DNA of 64,000 nt from Bacteroidetes bacterium UBA4416 (GCA_002390745.1 DGQK01000030.1:62001-126000); one strand, 5' to 3'; shown: positions 1-8,770, counted from the first letter of the stretch. Notes: generated by a model from the letters alone, not told the origin. Program-made: numbers and translations.

Positions 1-265
1 TAGAATAGGTAATAGTTTCTTTACCGATGAGCATCAGGTTCTTTTCATCGAGGGTAGCTTCGATGTTGTAATCGGCTTTCTGCTGCCAGTATTTTCCACC
101 GGGTGCCCCTGAAGCTGTTCGGTACTCGTTGGGCGTGGGTAGGATCGTTCCCAGCTGTTCAAATTTATTACCGTGATTGGACGTCGGGTTATTCTGGATA
201 TTCTGTGCGTAAGCCGAAGAAATCACTGCGCCAGCCATGGCAGCCAGGTAAAGAAAACGGGTCAT
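1..265 (-). CDS. M1 family metallopeptidase, N-terminal fragment (cut by window edge)
   Basis: Only the first 88 or so codons lie in the window; the rest runs off the left edge. The translation opens MTRFLYLAAMAGAV, a signal peptide ending near AYAQ, followed by a segment (EQLGTILPTPNEYRTASGAP, then KYWQQKADYNIEA) that I recognise from the N-terminus of exported Bacteroidota M1 aminopeptidases, where it leads into the first beta-rich domain. The catalytic HExxH part is outside the window, so activity cannot be judged. The ATG at 265 begins one base after the stop of the HupE-like gene, so the two are probably co-transcribed and translationally coupled. An in-frame ATG at 277 is possible but would overlap the upstream gene and gives a worse signal peptide. 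Confidence 0.7.
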   Translation of the reverse strand, partial: MTRFLYLAAMAGAVISSAYAQNIQNNPTSNHGNKFEQLGTILPTPNEYRTASGAPGGKYWQQKADYNIEATLDEKNLMLIGKETITYS

Positions 266-266
266 G

Positions 267-869
267 TTATAAATCATTTAAGCGTTGTACAAATAATAAA
301 AAAGCAATGCCAAACACAGCCGAAGACACAAAAAACTGGTAATCGGCCCGTTTGATCCGGGTAAATCTAGCTAAAAAAACGGATAAAATAAGCATGGATG
401 CCACGATAATAATCTGCCCCGCTTCCAGGCCAAGATTGAAGCTCAGCAAGGGAAACACGAGGCTTTCCTCTTTTCCCAACATAGACTTGAGAAGGTAGGA
501 AAAGCCCATGCCATGAATAAATCCAAACAACAATGCCAGGCTGTAGTTAAGCCGGTAGCTTATGGTTGCCGGGTTATGCCGGTTCGTTCCCTTGGTCCTG
601 CCGGCGATATTCACGATACAGGTCAACAGGATAGTGAGCGGGATCAGCACTTCGATCCAGGCCTGCCTGACGGTAAACAGCTTCAGGACGCTGGCTGCCA
701 GGGTCAGCGAATGGCCTATCGTAAAGGCGGTGACCAGTATCAACAGCTGCTTCCATTCCTTCACCGAAAACAGCACACAAAGCGCCATCACATACAGGAT
801 ATGGTCGTAGCCGCTCCAGTCCAGAATATGACCGGTGCCCGTACTGAACCACAACCAGAATTCGTTCAT
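267..869 (-). CDS. HupE/UreJ-like integral membrane protein
   Basis: A 200-residue membrane protein with about six hydrophobic segments. It carries the HupE/UreJ-type signatures WSGYDHILYVMALC near residues 18-31 and FTIGHSLTL near residues 49-57; the Asp-His and Gly-His pairs are the conserved, probably metal-coordinating residues of this family. HupE/UreJ proteins are thought to be secondary nickel or cobalt carriers, but Bacteroidota members of this shorter type sit beside peptidase and DUF6702 genes and have no proven substrate. No hydrogenase or urease genes are nearby, so nickel transport is not supported by context. It is followed after one base by the M1 peptidase and lies divergent to a DUF6702 gene. 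Confidence 0.75.
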   Translation of the reverse strand: MNEFWLWFSTGTGHILDWSGYDHILYVMALCVLFSVKEWKQLLILVTAFTIGHSLTLAASVLKLFTVRQAWIEVLIPLTILLTCIVNIAGRTKGTNRHNPATISYRLNYSLALLFGFIHGMGFSYLLKSMLGKEESLVFPLLSFNLGLEAGQIIIVASMLILSVFLARFTRIKRADYQFFVSSAVFGIAFLLFVQRLNDL

Positions 870-874
870 AAATT

Positions 875-1441
875 TTGCTACTTTTGTGTGTGCTAAAAAT
901 AAGGAATATCGCCTCTCTCCGGCAAAATATTACACCTGCGGCAAAATACCTGCTTATAGGGTTGGCCGCGTTTTTAGCGTCTTCTTTCCATTCCGCGAAA
1001 CATCCTTATTACATCAGCCTGACAGAGATCAGCAGTAAAGGAAAGCCGGAGATCCAGGTAAGTGTGCGTATTTTCACCAACGACCTGGAGGATGCGCTGA
1101 GGAAGAGCTCCGGCAAAGCCCTTGACATCATGAACCCCAAAAACAAGGCGGAAGCCGATAGCATTCTGTTCCACTACATCAGCAAACATTTGTCGGTGAC
1201 CCTGAATGCAAAGCTACAGGCGCTGCACTACATCGGCTATGAACAAGAGGAGGAATCCACCTGGGCTTACCTGGAAATCAGGAACACAAAGCCTGTGGCG
1301 CTTAAAACGCTCAGGGTCGACAACACCATCCTCTACGATTATTTTCCGGCTCAAACACACATCATCCGTGTGAACCGCTTTGAGACGACAGATAGTAAAA
1401 AAATCACCAATCCCGAAAGCAAAGCGGAGTTCCGTTTTTAA
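875..1441 (+). CDS. DUF6702 family exported protein
   Basis: Up to 188 residues. After a hydrophobic leader (AAKYLLIGLAAFLASSF) the mature part begins HPYYISLTEI and continues with a compact alpha/beta domain containing VSVRIFTNDLEDALRK, typical of DUF6702, a family of unknown function common in Bacteroidota beside HupE-like and M1 peptidase genes, as here. The start is uncertain: TTG at 875 lies upstream of a perfect -7 promoter box at 879-886, so GTG at 890 would fit better if that box is used, although its transcript would be almost leaderless. The stop is three bases before miaA, so miaA is probably co-transcribed. Confidence 0.7.
   Translation: MLLLCVLKIRNIASLRQNITPAAKYLLIGLAAFLASSFHSAKHPYYISLTEISSKGKPEIQVSVRIFTNDLEDALRKSSGKALDIMNPKNKAEADSILFHYISKHLSVTLNAKLQALHYIGYEQEEESTWAYLEIRNTKPVALKTLRVDNTILYDYFPAQTHIIRVNRFETTDSKKITNPESKAEFRF
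879..886 (+). promoter_or_regulatory. Candidate -7 box TACTTTTG for DUF6702-miaA
   Basis: Perfect match to the Bacteroidota -7 consensus TAnnTTTG. No convincing -33 TTTG/TTG at the usual 17-23 base spacing. A near match on the opposite strand (TATTTTTA, 894-901) could serve the divergent HupE-like gene, so the two promoters would face each other within 25 bases. Confidence 0.4.
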
Positions 1442-1444
1442 ATA

Positions 1445-2353
1445 TTGAAAAAGCACCTGATAATTGTTGCCGGCCCTACGGCAGTTGGAAAAACAGCCCT
1501 GGCTGTGGAACTGGCCAAGCATTTCGCCTGCCCGGTGATCTCGGCCGATTCCAGGCAGTTCTTCAGGGAAATGAGCATCGGTACCGCAAAGCCCACGCCG
1601 CAGGAGATGCAGGGAGTGCCGCATGAATTTGTAGATCACATCAGCATTCACGAAAGCTACAATGCCGGGCAATATGAGCGCGATGCCATTGCGCGGATCG
1701 AAACCCTCTTCCGTAGCCATAACCAGCTCATCCTTGTGGGTGGCTCCGGACTTTACATCAATGCTATTCTCCATGGTGTGGATGAGTTTGAAGAGATACC
1801 GGCAGCGATCCGCGAACAACTCCAGGCCGGCTATTCGGAACAAGGCATCGGGTATTTGCAAAACCTGCTGAAAACACATGATCCTGCTTATTATACACAG
1901 GTAGACCTCAACAACCCGCAACGCCTGATGCGCGCACTCGAAGTATGCCTGCACAATGGCCGCCCCTACTCTTCTTTCCGCACCAAAGAGAAAAAAGAGA
2001 GGCCCTTCCAGGCGATCCCTCTGTTGATCAATACGGAGCGGGAAGTTCTCTACGACCGCATCAACCGGCGCGTGGATGCCATGATGGCCCATGGCCTGCT
2101 CGACGAGGTAAAAGCCCTGTATCCGTACAGGCAGCTCAATTCGCTCAATACCGTAGGTTATAAGGAGCTTTTCGATTTCCTGGACGGTAAGCTGCCGCTG
2201 GAAGAAGCGGTTGCCATGATCAAACAAAATACAAGGCGCTATGCCAAGCGCCAGCTCACCTGGTTCAACAACCAGGGGGATTTTGAAAGCTTCGGGCCTG
2301 ACGACCTCGAAAAGATAAAAGCCTACCTGGACATTGTTATTCTTCATTCCTGA
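1445..2353 (+). CDS. miaA: tRNA dimethylallyltransferase MiaA
   Basis: 302 residues, the normal length. MiaA transfers a dimethylallyl group from DMAPP to N6 of A37 in tRNAs reading UNN codons, giving i6A, the substrate of MiaB (also in this window, at 56450-57874). The P-loop GPTAVGKT is at residues 10-17, followed by the family signature DSRQFFREMSIGTAKPT (residues 36-52) with the catalytic Asp and the Thr/Lys region, and LVGGSGLYINA further on. The start is a TTG codon three bases after the preceding stop; no ATG gives a complete P-loop domain, so the TTG start is well supported. The next gene (MFS) begins three bases after the stop. Confidence 0.95.
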   Translation: MKKHLIIVAGPTAVGKTALAVELAKHFACPVISADSRQFFREMSIGTAKPTPQEMQGVPHEFVDHISIHESYNAGQYERDAIARIETLFRSHNQLILVGGSGLYINAILHGVDEFEEIPAAIREQLQAGYSEQGIGYLQNLLKTHDPAYYTQVDLNNPQRLMRALEVCLHNGRPYSSFRTKEKKERPFQAIPLLINTEREVLYDRINRRVDAMMAHGLLDEVKALYPYRQLNSLNTVGYKELFDFLDGKLPLEEAVAMIKQNTRRYAKRQLTWFNNQGDFESFGPDDLEKIKAYLDIVILHS

Positions 2354-2356
2354 TGT

Positions 2357-3601
2357 ATGTTCGACTTCATTAAAGATTACAGAAGACTAAAGTCTTTCAT
2401 CATCAACGTCATCATTGGCGAGTTTTTTATCCAGCTGGTGAATGCCACCTTCATGAACATCCTGCCTTTATATATGAGCCGCAAGGGTTTCAGCGAGGAG
2501 GAAATTGCCTTGTTCATTACCTTCCGCTTCCTGGGAGTATTTGCTCTTGCGCTGCCCATCGGCAACATCATCAGGGGTCGTGCCATGAAGCCTTTCTTTA
2601 TGGCCTCCTCGGTGCTCGTTCCCCTCTTCGGCCTGGCCATCGTGTACTGCGTATACTGCAAGCTCACGATCCTGCTGTTTGCCTCACTGCTCTTATGGGG
2701 CGCCTCCTTCACCTTCATGCAGATCCCTATCACGCCTTACATCCTGAGAAATGAGCTAAAAGAAAACCATACCTCGGGCATTGCGCTCAGCTACAGCACC
2801 TGGAGCTTTGCCGGTATCCTCAGCGGCGTGGTGATCGCGGTGCTTGACCGCATCAATCCAATCATCTTCGATGAGCAAAACATCCTCATCCTCTTTTCAC
2901 TGCTGGGTTTTGGGGGCATTTACTTTGTCGCGAAAATCCACCATAAAGAAGAGCTCGACGACAGGAAAAGCTTACGCATAAAAACAAAAAAAGGAAAGAA
3001 CGACTGGTTTCTCATCTTCAAAGGACTGGTGCCCACCCTCATCATCGCTACCGGCGCGGGCCTCACCATTCCTTTCATAAGCTTGTTTTTCGATAAGGTG
3101 CATCACCTCGACAAAGGTGGCTTTTCTGTGATCAGCGCTATTGCAGCAGTATTAGTTGCCTGGGGCGCTATGCTGGTGCCAAAGATCAAAAAATACATCG
3201 GCTTTAAGATTGCCATACCGGCCACACAATCATTGGCAGTGATCTCCCTGGTAGCACTTGCTACCACGCAGTATTACAGCCAATACACCATCGCTCTCTA
3301 CATTGCCATTGTGTGCTACCTCCTCCGGCAGCCGCTGATGAATATGGCCGGCCCTATGACCTCCGAGTTGGTCATGAACTATGTAGGCGAAAAAAACCGG
3401 GAGATTACCAGCGCCCTTACCGCCGCCATCTGGAGCGGCAGTTGGGTCATCAGCGGCTTCATGGTGAAGATCATGTTCCATCGCGGTTATCCTTACGTCA
3501 ACATCTTCCTCATCACCGCCGCCATGTATGCCTTTGGTGTCATGCTGTATTATGTGCTGATCCTGGACTATAGCAAACGGGAAAAGGAAGGATTGATATA
3601 A
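2357..3601 (+). CDS. Major facilitator superfamily transporter
   Basis: 414 residues with about 12 predicted membrane helices, for example residues 13-33, 46-66 and 70-95, and a basic cytoplasmic loop in the middle (around residues 196-217, rich in Lys and Arg). The overall plan of two six-helix halves fits an MFS carrier. I see no motif that fixes the substrate; the protein lacks an obvious sugar-porter or drug-antiporter signature. It follows miaA by three bases on the same strand, so it is likely the last gene of the DUF6702-miaA-MFS unit. Confidence 0.75.
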   Translation: MFDFIKDYRRLKSFIINVIIGEFFIQLVNATFMNILPLYMSRKGFSEEEIALFITFRFLGVFALALPIGNIIRGRAMKPFFMASSVLVPLFGLAIVYCVYCKLTILLFASLLLWGASFTFMQIPITPYILRNELKENHTSGIALSYSTWSFAGILSGVVIAVLDRINPIIFDEQNILILFSLLGFGGIYFVAKIHHKEELDDRKSLRIKTKKGKNDWFLIFKGLVPTLIIATGAGLTIPFISLFFDKVHHLDKGGFSVISAIAAVLVAWGAMLVPKIKKYIGFKIAIPATQSLAVISLVALATTQYYSQYTIALYIAIVCYLLRQPLMNMAGPMTSELVMNYVGEKNREITSALTAAIWSGSWVISGFMVKIMFHRGYPYVNIFLITAAMYAFGVMLYYVLILDYSKREKEGLI

Positions 3602-3974
3602 CCCGGAACGGATAGAGATACTCAGCTTTCCTCTTCGGCAAATTACTTTATTTTCATGAGGGCGTCCGTCACGACACGTCGGAGGCTTTTCGCTGCAATC
3701 CCTGACGCCGGGACAGCGCATACAAACGCGCCTTTACCCGCATCATACTAAACTCACGATACCGTTGAGCCTCTTCTCTGGCTACCAGCACCTTGCCTTA
3801 TGATGATCCAATGCTCATCGCACGCTCCTGGCCAATTTATGAAGCAGAGACCAGTCAGCACCCTGAAAACACGGGATTTAACTGTCTGATCTAACCGCTT
3901 AATACAGGAACGCAAGATGCCACACGCCAAGCTATACTCAAAAAGCGCACCGTATAGCCGGAGCGCTTATAAAA
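3602..3974. other. Intergenic stretch with a repeated extragenic element
   Basis: About 370 bases between convergent genes. No open frame with coding character was found. It holds the element at 3684-3708 (separate entry), and the terminator hairpin follows at its right end. The rest shows nothing I can name. Confidence 0.5.
3684..3708 (-). repeat. Extragenic repeat element, copy 1
   Basis: Read on the minus strand, this 25-base block matches the block at 58030-58054 at 21 of 25 positions; the shared core is GATTGsAGyGAAAA preceded by GCGTCAG. Both copies lie in the 3' flank of a gene and in antisense orientation to it. Here the downstream half seen in copy 2 is not recognisable, so this copy may be partial. 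Confidence 0.45.
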
Positions 3975-4004
3975 AAAGCGTCCCGCAGTGTTGCGGGACG
4001 CTTT
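3975..4004 (-). terminator. Intrinsic terminator of the SprB-repeat gene
   Basis: A perfect 13-bp stem (AAAGCGTCCCGCA with its complement) and a 4-base loop, 22 bases past the stop codon of the minus-strand gene. On the minus strand the stem is followed by a run of T (complement of the A run at 3971-3977). Confidence 0.85.
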
Positions 4005-4027
4005 CGATACCATTGAAAAGAAATGAA

Positions 4028-6832
4028 TTATTGCTTGATCACCTTCGTACGCACCAGGATCGCTTTCTCGTCCCTGACCGTTACGAAATAGATGCCGTTT
4101 TGCAGAGTTTCTGTATTCACAGTCGTTTCCATACCATTTACAGGCTGGCTTACTACCAGTTTCCCTAAAGCATCCATCACTTCAACCGTTGCATTATTCT
4201 GCACATGGCTGAATGCGATTGTAAACACACCCGCTGTCGGGTTTGGATACAGGTTATAAGACACAAATGCCTCTTCTTTCAGGCTGGTAGGGCAATTTTC
4301 AGCAGCATTGGTTGAGGTAACCACCGCTACAGTTCCCTGTGCAATACAGCTCGATGTAGCAGTTGCTGTAACAGAATATACTGTAAGCGAGGCCGTAGGA
4401 GTTGCTGTAATCGAAGTTGTGTTGGCTCCTGTGCTCCAGGTATAAGTTCCTGTTCCGGAGAGCCCTGTAATGCTTAAATTGACGGAAGTACCCGGGCAGA
4501 TGGTAGTGGAAGGGCTTGCGTATACCGTCAATCCTATAGGCGCCGGATAAATTGTAACCACTTTGCTGATGAGGCAGCCGTTAAAATCAATCACCGAAAC
4601 CACATAATCCTTCGGAGAAGCCAGGCCTGTTGCCGTAGCTGTGTACTGAGGAGGGTTTGTGTTCCACGAGTAAGAATAAGGTGTTACACCGCCGGTAGGC
4701 GTTACCCTTGCCTGGCCGTTATTGATGCCTGAGCAGGTAGCGTTGGTTGCCGTTGCTGTAGCAAGTAATGCACTCGGAGCCGTGCTTAGCACATTGAAGG
4801 ACTGTGAAAAGACGCAGTTGTTAGCATCCGTTACGTTTACCACATAAGCACCCTCGTCGATATTGCTTACCGTTGTACCGCTGGCAATGTTCGACATCGT
4901 ACCTGAATCCCATGAATAAGCATAAGGAGCTACGCCGCCGTTTACAGCAACTACTGTAGCGCTACCAGTAGGTTGGGTACCTTTACAGCCTGTAGGGCTT
5001 GTCGCGATGGTAACGCTTGGCTTCGTGATCACGAGGGTTTGCGTTACCGTACAGCCGCTTGTGCCTTTCACAGTAACAGAATACACACCGGAACCAAGGT
5101 TGGAAGCCACGCTGCCGGTTTGCGCAGAAGGCATCCAGCTATAAGTAAACGGACCAATACCGCCTGTTATAGAAGTAACGGTTGCACTTCCGTTGGCCAG
5201 GGTCCCGCAAAGCAATGAGCTTGTAGATACCGTTAAACTTGGCTGATCGGATCCGATAGTAAGTGTTTTGGTTACAGGGCAGTTGGCATTATCTTTTACG
5301 ATAACCGTATAAACTCCTGCTGCCAGGTTGGTAGCCACACTGCCGGTTTGAGCCGAAGGTGTCCATGAATATGTGTAAGGAGCGCCTGCGCCGCCGGTTA
5401 CCGAATTCACGGTTGCAGAGCCTGTAGATAATGTACAGGTGGTAGCAGAAGACGTCAGGCTGATGCTTGGTGCATTGATCGATAATGTCTGGGAAATCGT
5501 ACAGCTGGCATTGTCTGTAACACGCACGGTATACGTTTGTGCCGAAAGGCCTGTAGCTACGCTGCTTGTCTGAGCAGAAGGCGTCCAGCTATAAGTAAAC
5601 GGCCCTGTAGCTCCTGTTATAGACGTTACGGTAGCGCTGCCGTTGGCAGTGGAACCGCAAAGCAGGCTGGAAGTGTTCACAGAGATCACCACATTTGGAG
5701 TAGCCACATTTGTTGTCGCTGTCAGCGTACAACCGTTGTTGTCTTTTACAGAAACAGAATAGTTTCCGGCAGATAAGCCTGTTAAAGAATTGGTTGTTAA
5801 TGTCGAACTTACCGGAGCAGTATTGATCCATGTATACACGTAAGGTGTGTTTCCTCCGGTTACGCTTACCTGGGCGGTAGCAGTGCTGGCAGAGCCGCAG
5901 CTCAGGGATGTCGCGCTTATAGCCGTGATAGAGAAAGCCGTTGCAGGCTCAGTAACATTTACCGTGCGGGTATAGCTACAGCCATTTCCATCCACAATCG
6001 TTACTGTATACATGCCTGCAGTCAGGTTAGTGGCTGTCTGGGTCGTTTGCCCTCCCGGCATCCAGGTGTAGCTCAACGGGCCGTAAGCGTCTACGCCCAG
6101 CGCCTTGGCTGTTCCTGTAGCTGTGCCTTTGCAGGTTGCAGGAATGGAGTTAGCTACAAAATTGGATTTACCGATACCAGCCGCTGCAAACAAATACACC
6201 GTTGCACCGATGGTTTTGTTCTTCACCACAATACGGGTGATCAGTTTCGACTGGTTCGCACAAATCACCGGAATGTCGATGCTGTACATTTTAGGCTCGG
6301 TGGCCGTGAAATAGATCGAGTTCGATGCCCTGTTCGTTTTACCGAAGCCCTGGATAATGGCAGGCTGCGTAGAAGACCAGTTGTATAAAGTTCTTGAAGA
6401 GTATGTCGCCGAAGTACCATCAGCAAACCTCAACGTAACATCCGTAAGGGCATCGTTGTCGCTGCTGAAACCTAAAATACTAAGGCCTGAATAGCTTGCC
6501 GGAGTTGTTAAGCTCAATGAATCGGTTGCATTGCTAAGCACGCGCAGGGTGTTTTTCTGGGCATATGATGCCAGGGTGTACGAACGGGTTGTGGTCGTAT
6601 AGACACCAGTAGCATTGAGGCCGCCCAATGTTGTCGTATTCGTATATAACGCCGAGTACAGAACATAGCCTGCCGCATCTATCGTGGTTCCTGTACTACC
6701 TGTCGCCGGGTTACTCTCAGCAACAACGTCCTGGTTAAATCCTGTCAGAGGTATTCCTGTGTAGTTCTGCGCATTGAACTTAGCAGCACAGAAAACAAGA
6801 AAAAGGGAGAACAGGGTAAAATTTCTTTTCAT
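4028..6832 (-). CDS. Large SprB-repeat surface/secreted protein with T9SS type A sorting domain
   Basis: 934 residues. A signal peptide (residues 1-21, ending CAAKFNAQ) is followed by about 200 residues with no recognised family, then seven SprB-like repeats of about 70-80 residues (roughly residues 225-760), each with a Cys near the start, the pattern PYxYSW, an SVTVxDxxGC block and a second Cys. An Ig-like segment (CPGTSVNLSITGLSGTGTY) follows, and the last 75 residues form a T9SS type A C-terminal domain starting NLYPNPTAGVFTI and ending in basic residues. SprB-type repeats occur in gliding adhesins and other filamentous surface proteins. The gene has its own promoter box and terminator and no close operon partner. 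Role as adhesin or matrix protein is inference. Confidence 0.88.
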   Translation of the reverse strand: MKRNFTLFSLFLVFCAAKFNAQNYTGIPLTGFNQDVVAESNPATGSTGTTIDAAGYVLYSALYTNTTTLGGLNATGVYTTTTRSYTLASYAQKNTLRVLSNATDSLSLTTPASYSGLSILGFSSDNDALTDVTLRFADGTSATYSSRTLYNWSSTQPAIIQGFGKTNRASNSIYFTATEPKMYSIDIPVICANQSKLITRIVVKNKTIGATVYLFAAAGIGKSNFVANSIPATCKGTATGTAKALGVDAYGPLSYTWMPGGQTTQTATNLTAGMYTVTIVDGNGCSYTRTVNVTEPATAFSITAISATSLSCGSASTATAQVSVTGGNTPYVYTWINTAPVSSTLTTNSLTGLSAGNYSVSVKDNNGCTLTATTNVATPNVVISVNTSSLLCGSTANGSATVTSITGATGPFTYSWTPSAQTSSVATGLSAQTYTVRVTDNASCTISQTLSINAPSISLTSSATTCTLSTGSATVNSVTGGAGAPYTYSWTPSAQTGSVATNLAAGVYTVIVKDNANCPVTKTLTIGSDQPSLTVSTSSLLCGTLANGSATVTSITGGIGPFTYSWMPSAQTGSVASNLGSGVYSVTVKGTSGCTVTQTLVITKPSVTIATSPTGCKGTQPTGSATVVAVNGGVAPYAYSWDSGTMSNIASGTTVSNIDEGAYVVNVTDANNCVFSQSFNVLSTAPSALLATATATNATCSGINNGQARVTPTGGVTPYSYSWNTNPPQYTATATGLASPKDYVVSVIDFNGCLISKVVTIYPAPIGLTVYASPSTTICPGTSVNLSITGLSGTGTYTWSTGANTTSITATPTASLTVYSVTATATSSCIAQGTVAVVTSTNAAENCPTSLKEEAFVSYNLYPNPTAGVFTIAFSHVQNNATVEVMDALGKLVVSQPVNGMETTVNTETLQNGIYFVTVRDEKAILVRTKVIKQ

Positions 6833-6854
6833 ATGGTCTAGAATTTAAATGTTG

Positions 6855-6862
6855 CAAATATA
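6855..6862 (-). promoter_or_regulatory. Candidate -7 box TATATTTG for the SprB-repeat gene
   Basis: Perfect TAnnTTTG match on the minus strand, 22 bases before the ATG, in an AT-rich stretch. No clear -33 element. Confidence 0.5.
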
Positions 6863-6966
6863 ATATTATTTAAAATATTTCCTAAAAAGGGAAGTTTTTT
6901 TATTGTTAAGTCAATTGCCTTCTGAAAACAGGCCGGTTTAAACAGAAGAAGCTGCTGTTAAAGCGT

Positions 6967-8196
6967 TTAGAAGCTCAGGCTGAATGCCGTTTCACTCTCC
7001 GATGCCTCTTGTTTGTTCATCGCCGGGTTCCAGTTCTTCAGAGCTTTCAGGCATTCCTCAAGGTTACTGATCGCTTTTGCATCAGCGTTCCTTTCTGCTT
7101 TAAGCTCAAGCACTTGTGCCGTTCCATCCGCCTTTACCTTCATGCGCACCTTGTAATTACCTTTTGGCGCTTCATACCGATGCTCTTTGAACCAGGCAAC
7201 AATCTCTGCCTTCAGCTCCTGATTCCCGCCTGTGTAATAAGCCGCCCCTAAATTCCCGGGAGCGTTTTTGTAATCTTCCGTTCGTGCAGAGCCGCTTGCC
7301 GTCACCGCAGGGGATGTGGCGCTGCTCTCCTCCGCCGTTTTCCCTTTTTTAAAGGCATAGTTTGATTTTCCGACAGGAGCATCCCGGCGATTTGCATCAA
7401 CAACACCCTCGCTTTCCATCTGCGCTTTTTCTGCTGCCGGGGCCATTGCTGCCAGGTCTTCTTTTTTTGGCGCAGCAAGTGCTTTGTCGGTAGCAGCGAC
7501 GCCATTAGCCACATAGCCTGCCTTCTGATCCGCCTGCGCCGGTGTCCCGGCAGTTCTCAGGTCATAGTCACTGTCCGCCTGCGCCTGCCCTGATTTTGAC
7601 TTGTCTTTCGATTGCTCCAGGGTAGCATCCGCCGCAACCTTCCTTTCCGACCGGCCAGAAGCCTCGTCTTTCGGTACAGTATAAATCTCCTGGCCAGATA
7701 CTTCTTTCTGCGGCTGCAACGCGGTAGCCAGGTTTTCCCTTTCCGGGAGCCGGGCTTCGGCTTCCTGTTTTTTTGCCCCGGCTGCAATACCATTTCCTGT
7801 TTCCTCAGGAACAGGTGTTGCGGGTACATACCCAGGTCGTTTAGCTGCCTCTTCTTTATTGAGAGCCAGCTCATTCGAAAATTTCGCGTTCTGAGTGATG
7901 ATATAGGCGGAAATGATCAGCCCCAGTACTAAGGATGCCGCTGCCCCCAGCCAGATGATCCTGCCCGCAGGCCGTTTCTTCCTGGTTTCATCAAGCTGCC
8001 GGTGAATGCGCTGATGCACTTCCTCTGTCAGCTCTTTTGCCCGTTCGGCTGAAGTATGCGCTGAAAAACCTTCCAATGCCTCCCGCTCGAAATCGTCCAG
8101 CTCGTTACCGGACAAAGCCTCTTCCCTTTTTGATTCCAGGAGCCTGAACAGCTCCTCCGGACTTAAGGGCTTATGGTTATCAGAATTCCCGTTCAC
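6967..8196 (-). CDS. Putative anti-sigma factor with TonB-C-like C-terminal domain
   Basis: 409 residues. A cytoplasmic N-terminal part (1-78, acidic, with LSPEELFRLLESKREEAL) precedes one membrane helix at about 80-101. A long low-complexity linker rich in Ala, Glu, Lys and Gln (105-310) follows. The last ~90 residues (GNQELKAEIVAWF, then YKVRMKVKADGTAQVLEL, then LKNWNPA) resemble the C-terminal domain of TonB-type energy transducers: the GG/xLxxxI start, V-x-V-x-x-D-G strand and the W-x-P motif. It overlaps the upstream sigma-factor gene by 17 bases, which argues for an anti-sigma role. The topology (N-terminus inside, C-terminal domain in the periplasm) is that of FecR-like regulators, but the periplasmic domain is not FecR. 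Function is inferred from context and layout. Confidence 0.6.
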   Translation of the reverse strand: MNGNSDNHKPLSPEELFRLLESKREEALSGNELDDFEREALEGFSAHTSAERAKELTEEVHQRIHRQLDETRKKRPAGRIIWLGAAASLVLGLIISAYIITQNAKFSNELALNKEEAAKRPGYVPATPVPEETGNGIAAGAKKQEAEARLPERENLATALQPQKEVSGQEIYTVPKDEASGRSERKVAADATLEQSKDKSKSGQAQADSDYDLRTAGTPAQADQKAGYVANGVAATDKALAAPKKEDLAAMAPAAEKAQMESEGVVDANRRDAPVGKSNYAFKKGKTAEESSATSPAVTASGSARTEDYKNAPGNLGAAYYTGGNQELKAEIVAWFKEHRYEAPKGNYKVRMKVKADGTAQVLELKAERNADAKAISNLEECLKALKNWNPAMNKQEASESETAFSLSF

Positions 8197-8770
8197 TGTT
8201 CTTTTCCAATTTTAATTTCAGGTTTCGTTTTCCGTTTTGTATAAAGCTCTTTACTTCATTCATGCTGTAGCCCGTGAGCGAGGAAACCTCCTGATATGAT
8301 TTTTCCTGCAGGTAGAATAAGCGGATGCATTTGCGCTGCTCTTCATTCAGTTCTTCCACGGCTTGCTCCAGGGCGCTCAACTCTTCCTCTTTTGCTTCAT
8401 GTGACTTGAGATGCCAATTTGTATCTGTTTCCATAAACGAAGAGGCATGAACCCTGAGGTCCATTTCCTTTTTGAGTTTCGATTGCCTGCTCCGGATCAC
8501 CATCAGGCAATGGTTCTTGGAAAATGTATAAAGCCAGCTTTTAAAGTATTTCACGTCATGTTTTAACAAATCCTCCATGAGTTTTTCGAAGATGTGCATC
8601 ACGGCATCTTTGGCTTCGTCTTCATCTTTCAGGTATTTAAAACACAAGCCCAGCACCAGGTGAGCATATCGCTTATAGAGAATTCCTACCAGCGCCCTTT
8701 CTGTAGAATGTTTGTACTCCAGAATCAGCTCGGAATCGCTGTAATGATTATATTTTTCGTTGAATAACAC
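8180..8770 (-). CDS. ECF-type RNA polymerase sigma factor
   Basis: 196 residues. Region 2 is visible at residues 18-88 (ERALVGILYKRYAHLVLGLC, then DEDEAKDAVMHIFEKLMEDL, then FKSWLYTFSKNHCLMVIR), and region 4 at about 135-190 (LNEEQRKCIRLFYLQEKSYQ, then EVSSLTGYSMNEVKSFIQNG). Regions 1 and 3 are absent, as expected for the ECF group. It is the first gene of a two-gene unit with the membrane protein at 6967-8196, whose start overlaps its end. A near-consensus -7 box (TATATTTA) lies at 8787-8794 on the minus strand, about 17 bases before the start. The target regulon cannot be told from the window. Confidence 0.9.
   Translation of the reverse strand: MLFNEKYNHYSDSELILEYKHSTERALVGILYKRYAHLVLGLCFKYLKDEDEAKDAVMHIFEKLMEDLLKHDVKYFKSWLYTFSKNHCLMVIRSRQSKLKKEMDLRVHASSFMETDTNWHLKSHEAKEEELSALEQAVEELNEEQRKCIRLFYLQEKSYQEVSSLTGYSMNEVKSFIQNGKRNLKLKLEKNSEREF

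Noticed and set aside
1214..2347. Long minus-strand frame (377 codons) opposite DUF6702 and miaA
   Set aside because: It is the antisense shadow of miaA, whose P-loop and family motifs are unmistakable; no motif or signal is seen in the antisense product.
4028..6832. SprB repeats considered as a CRISPR-like or direct-repeat array
   Set aside because: The periodicity is protein-coding (70-80 codons, diverged DNA) with no short identical repeats or spacers.
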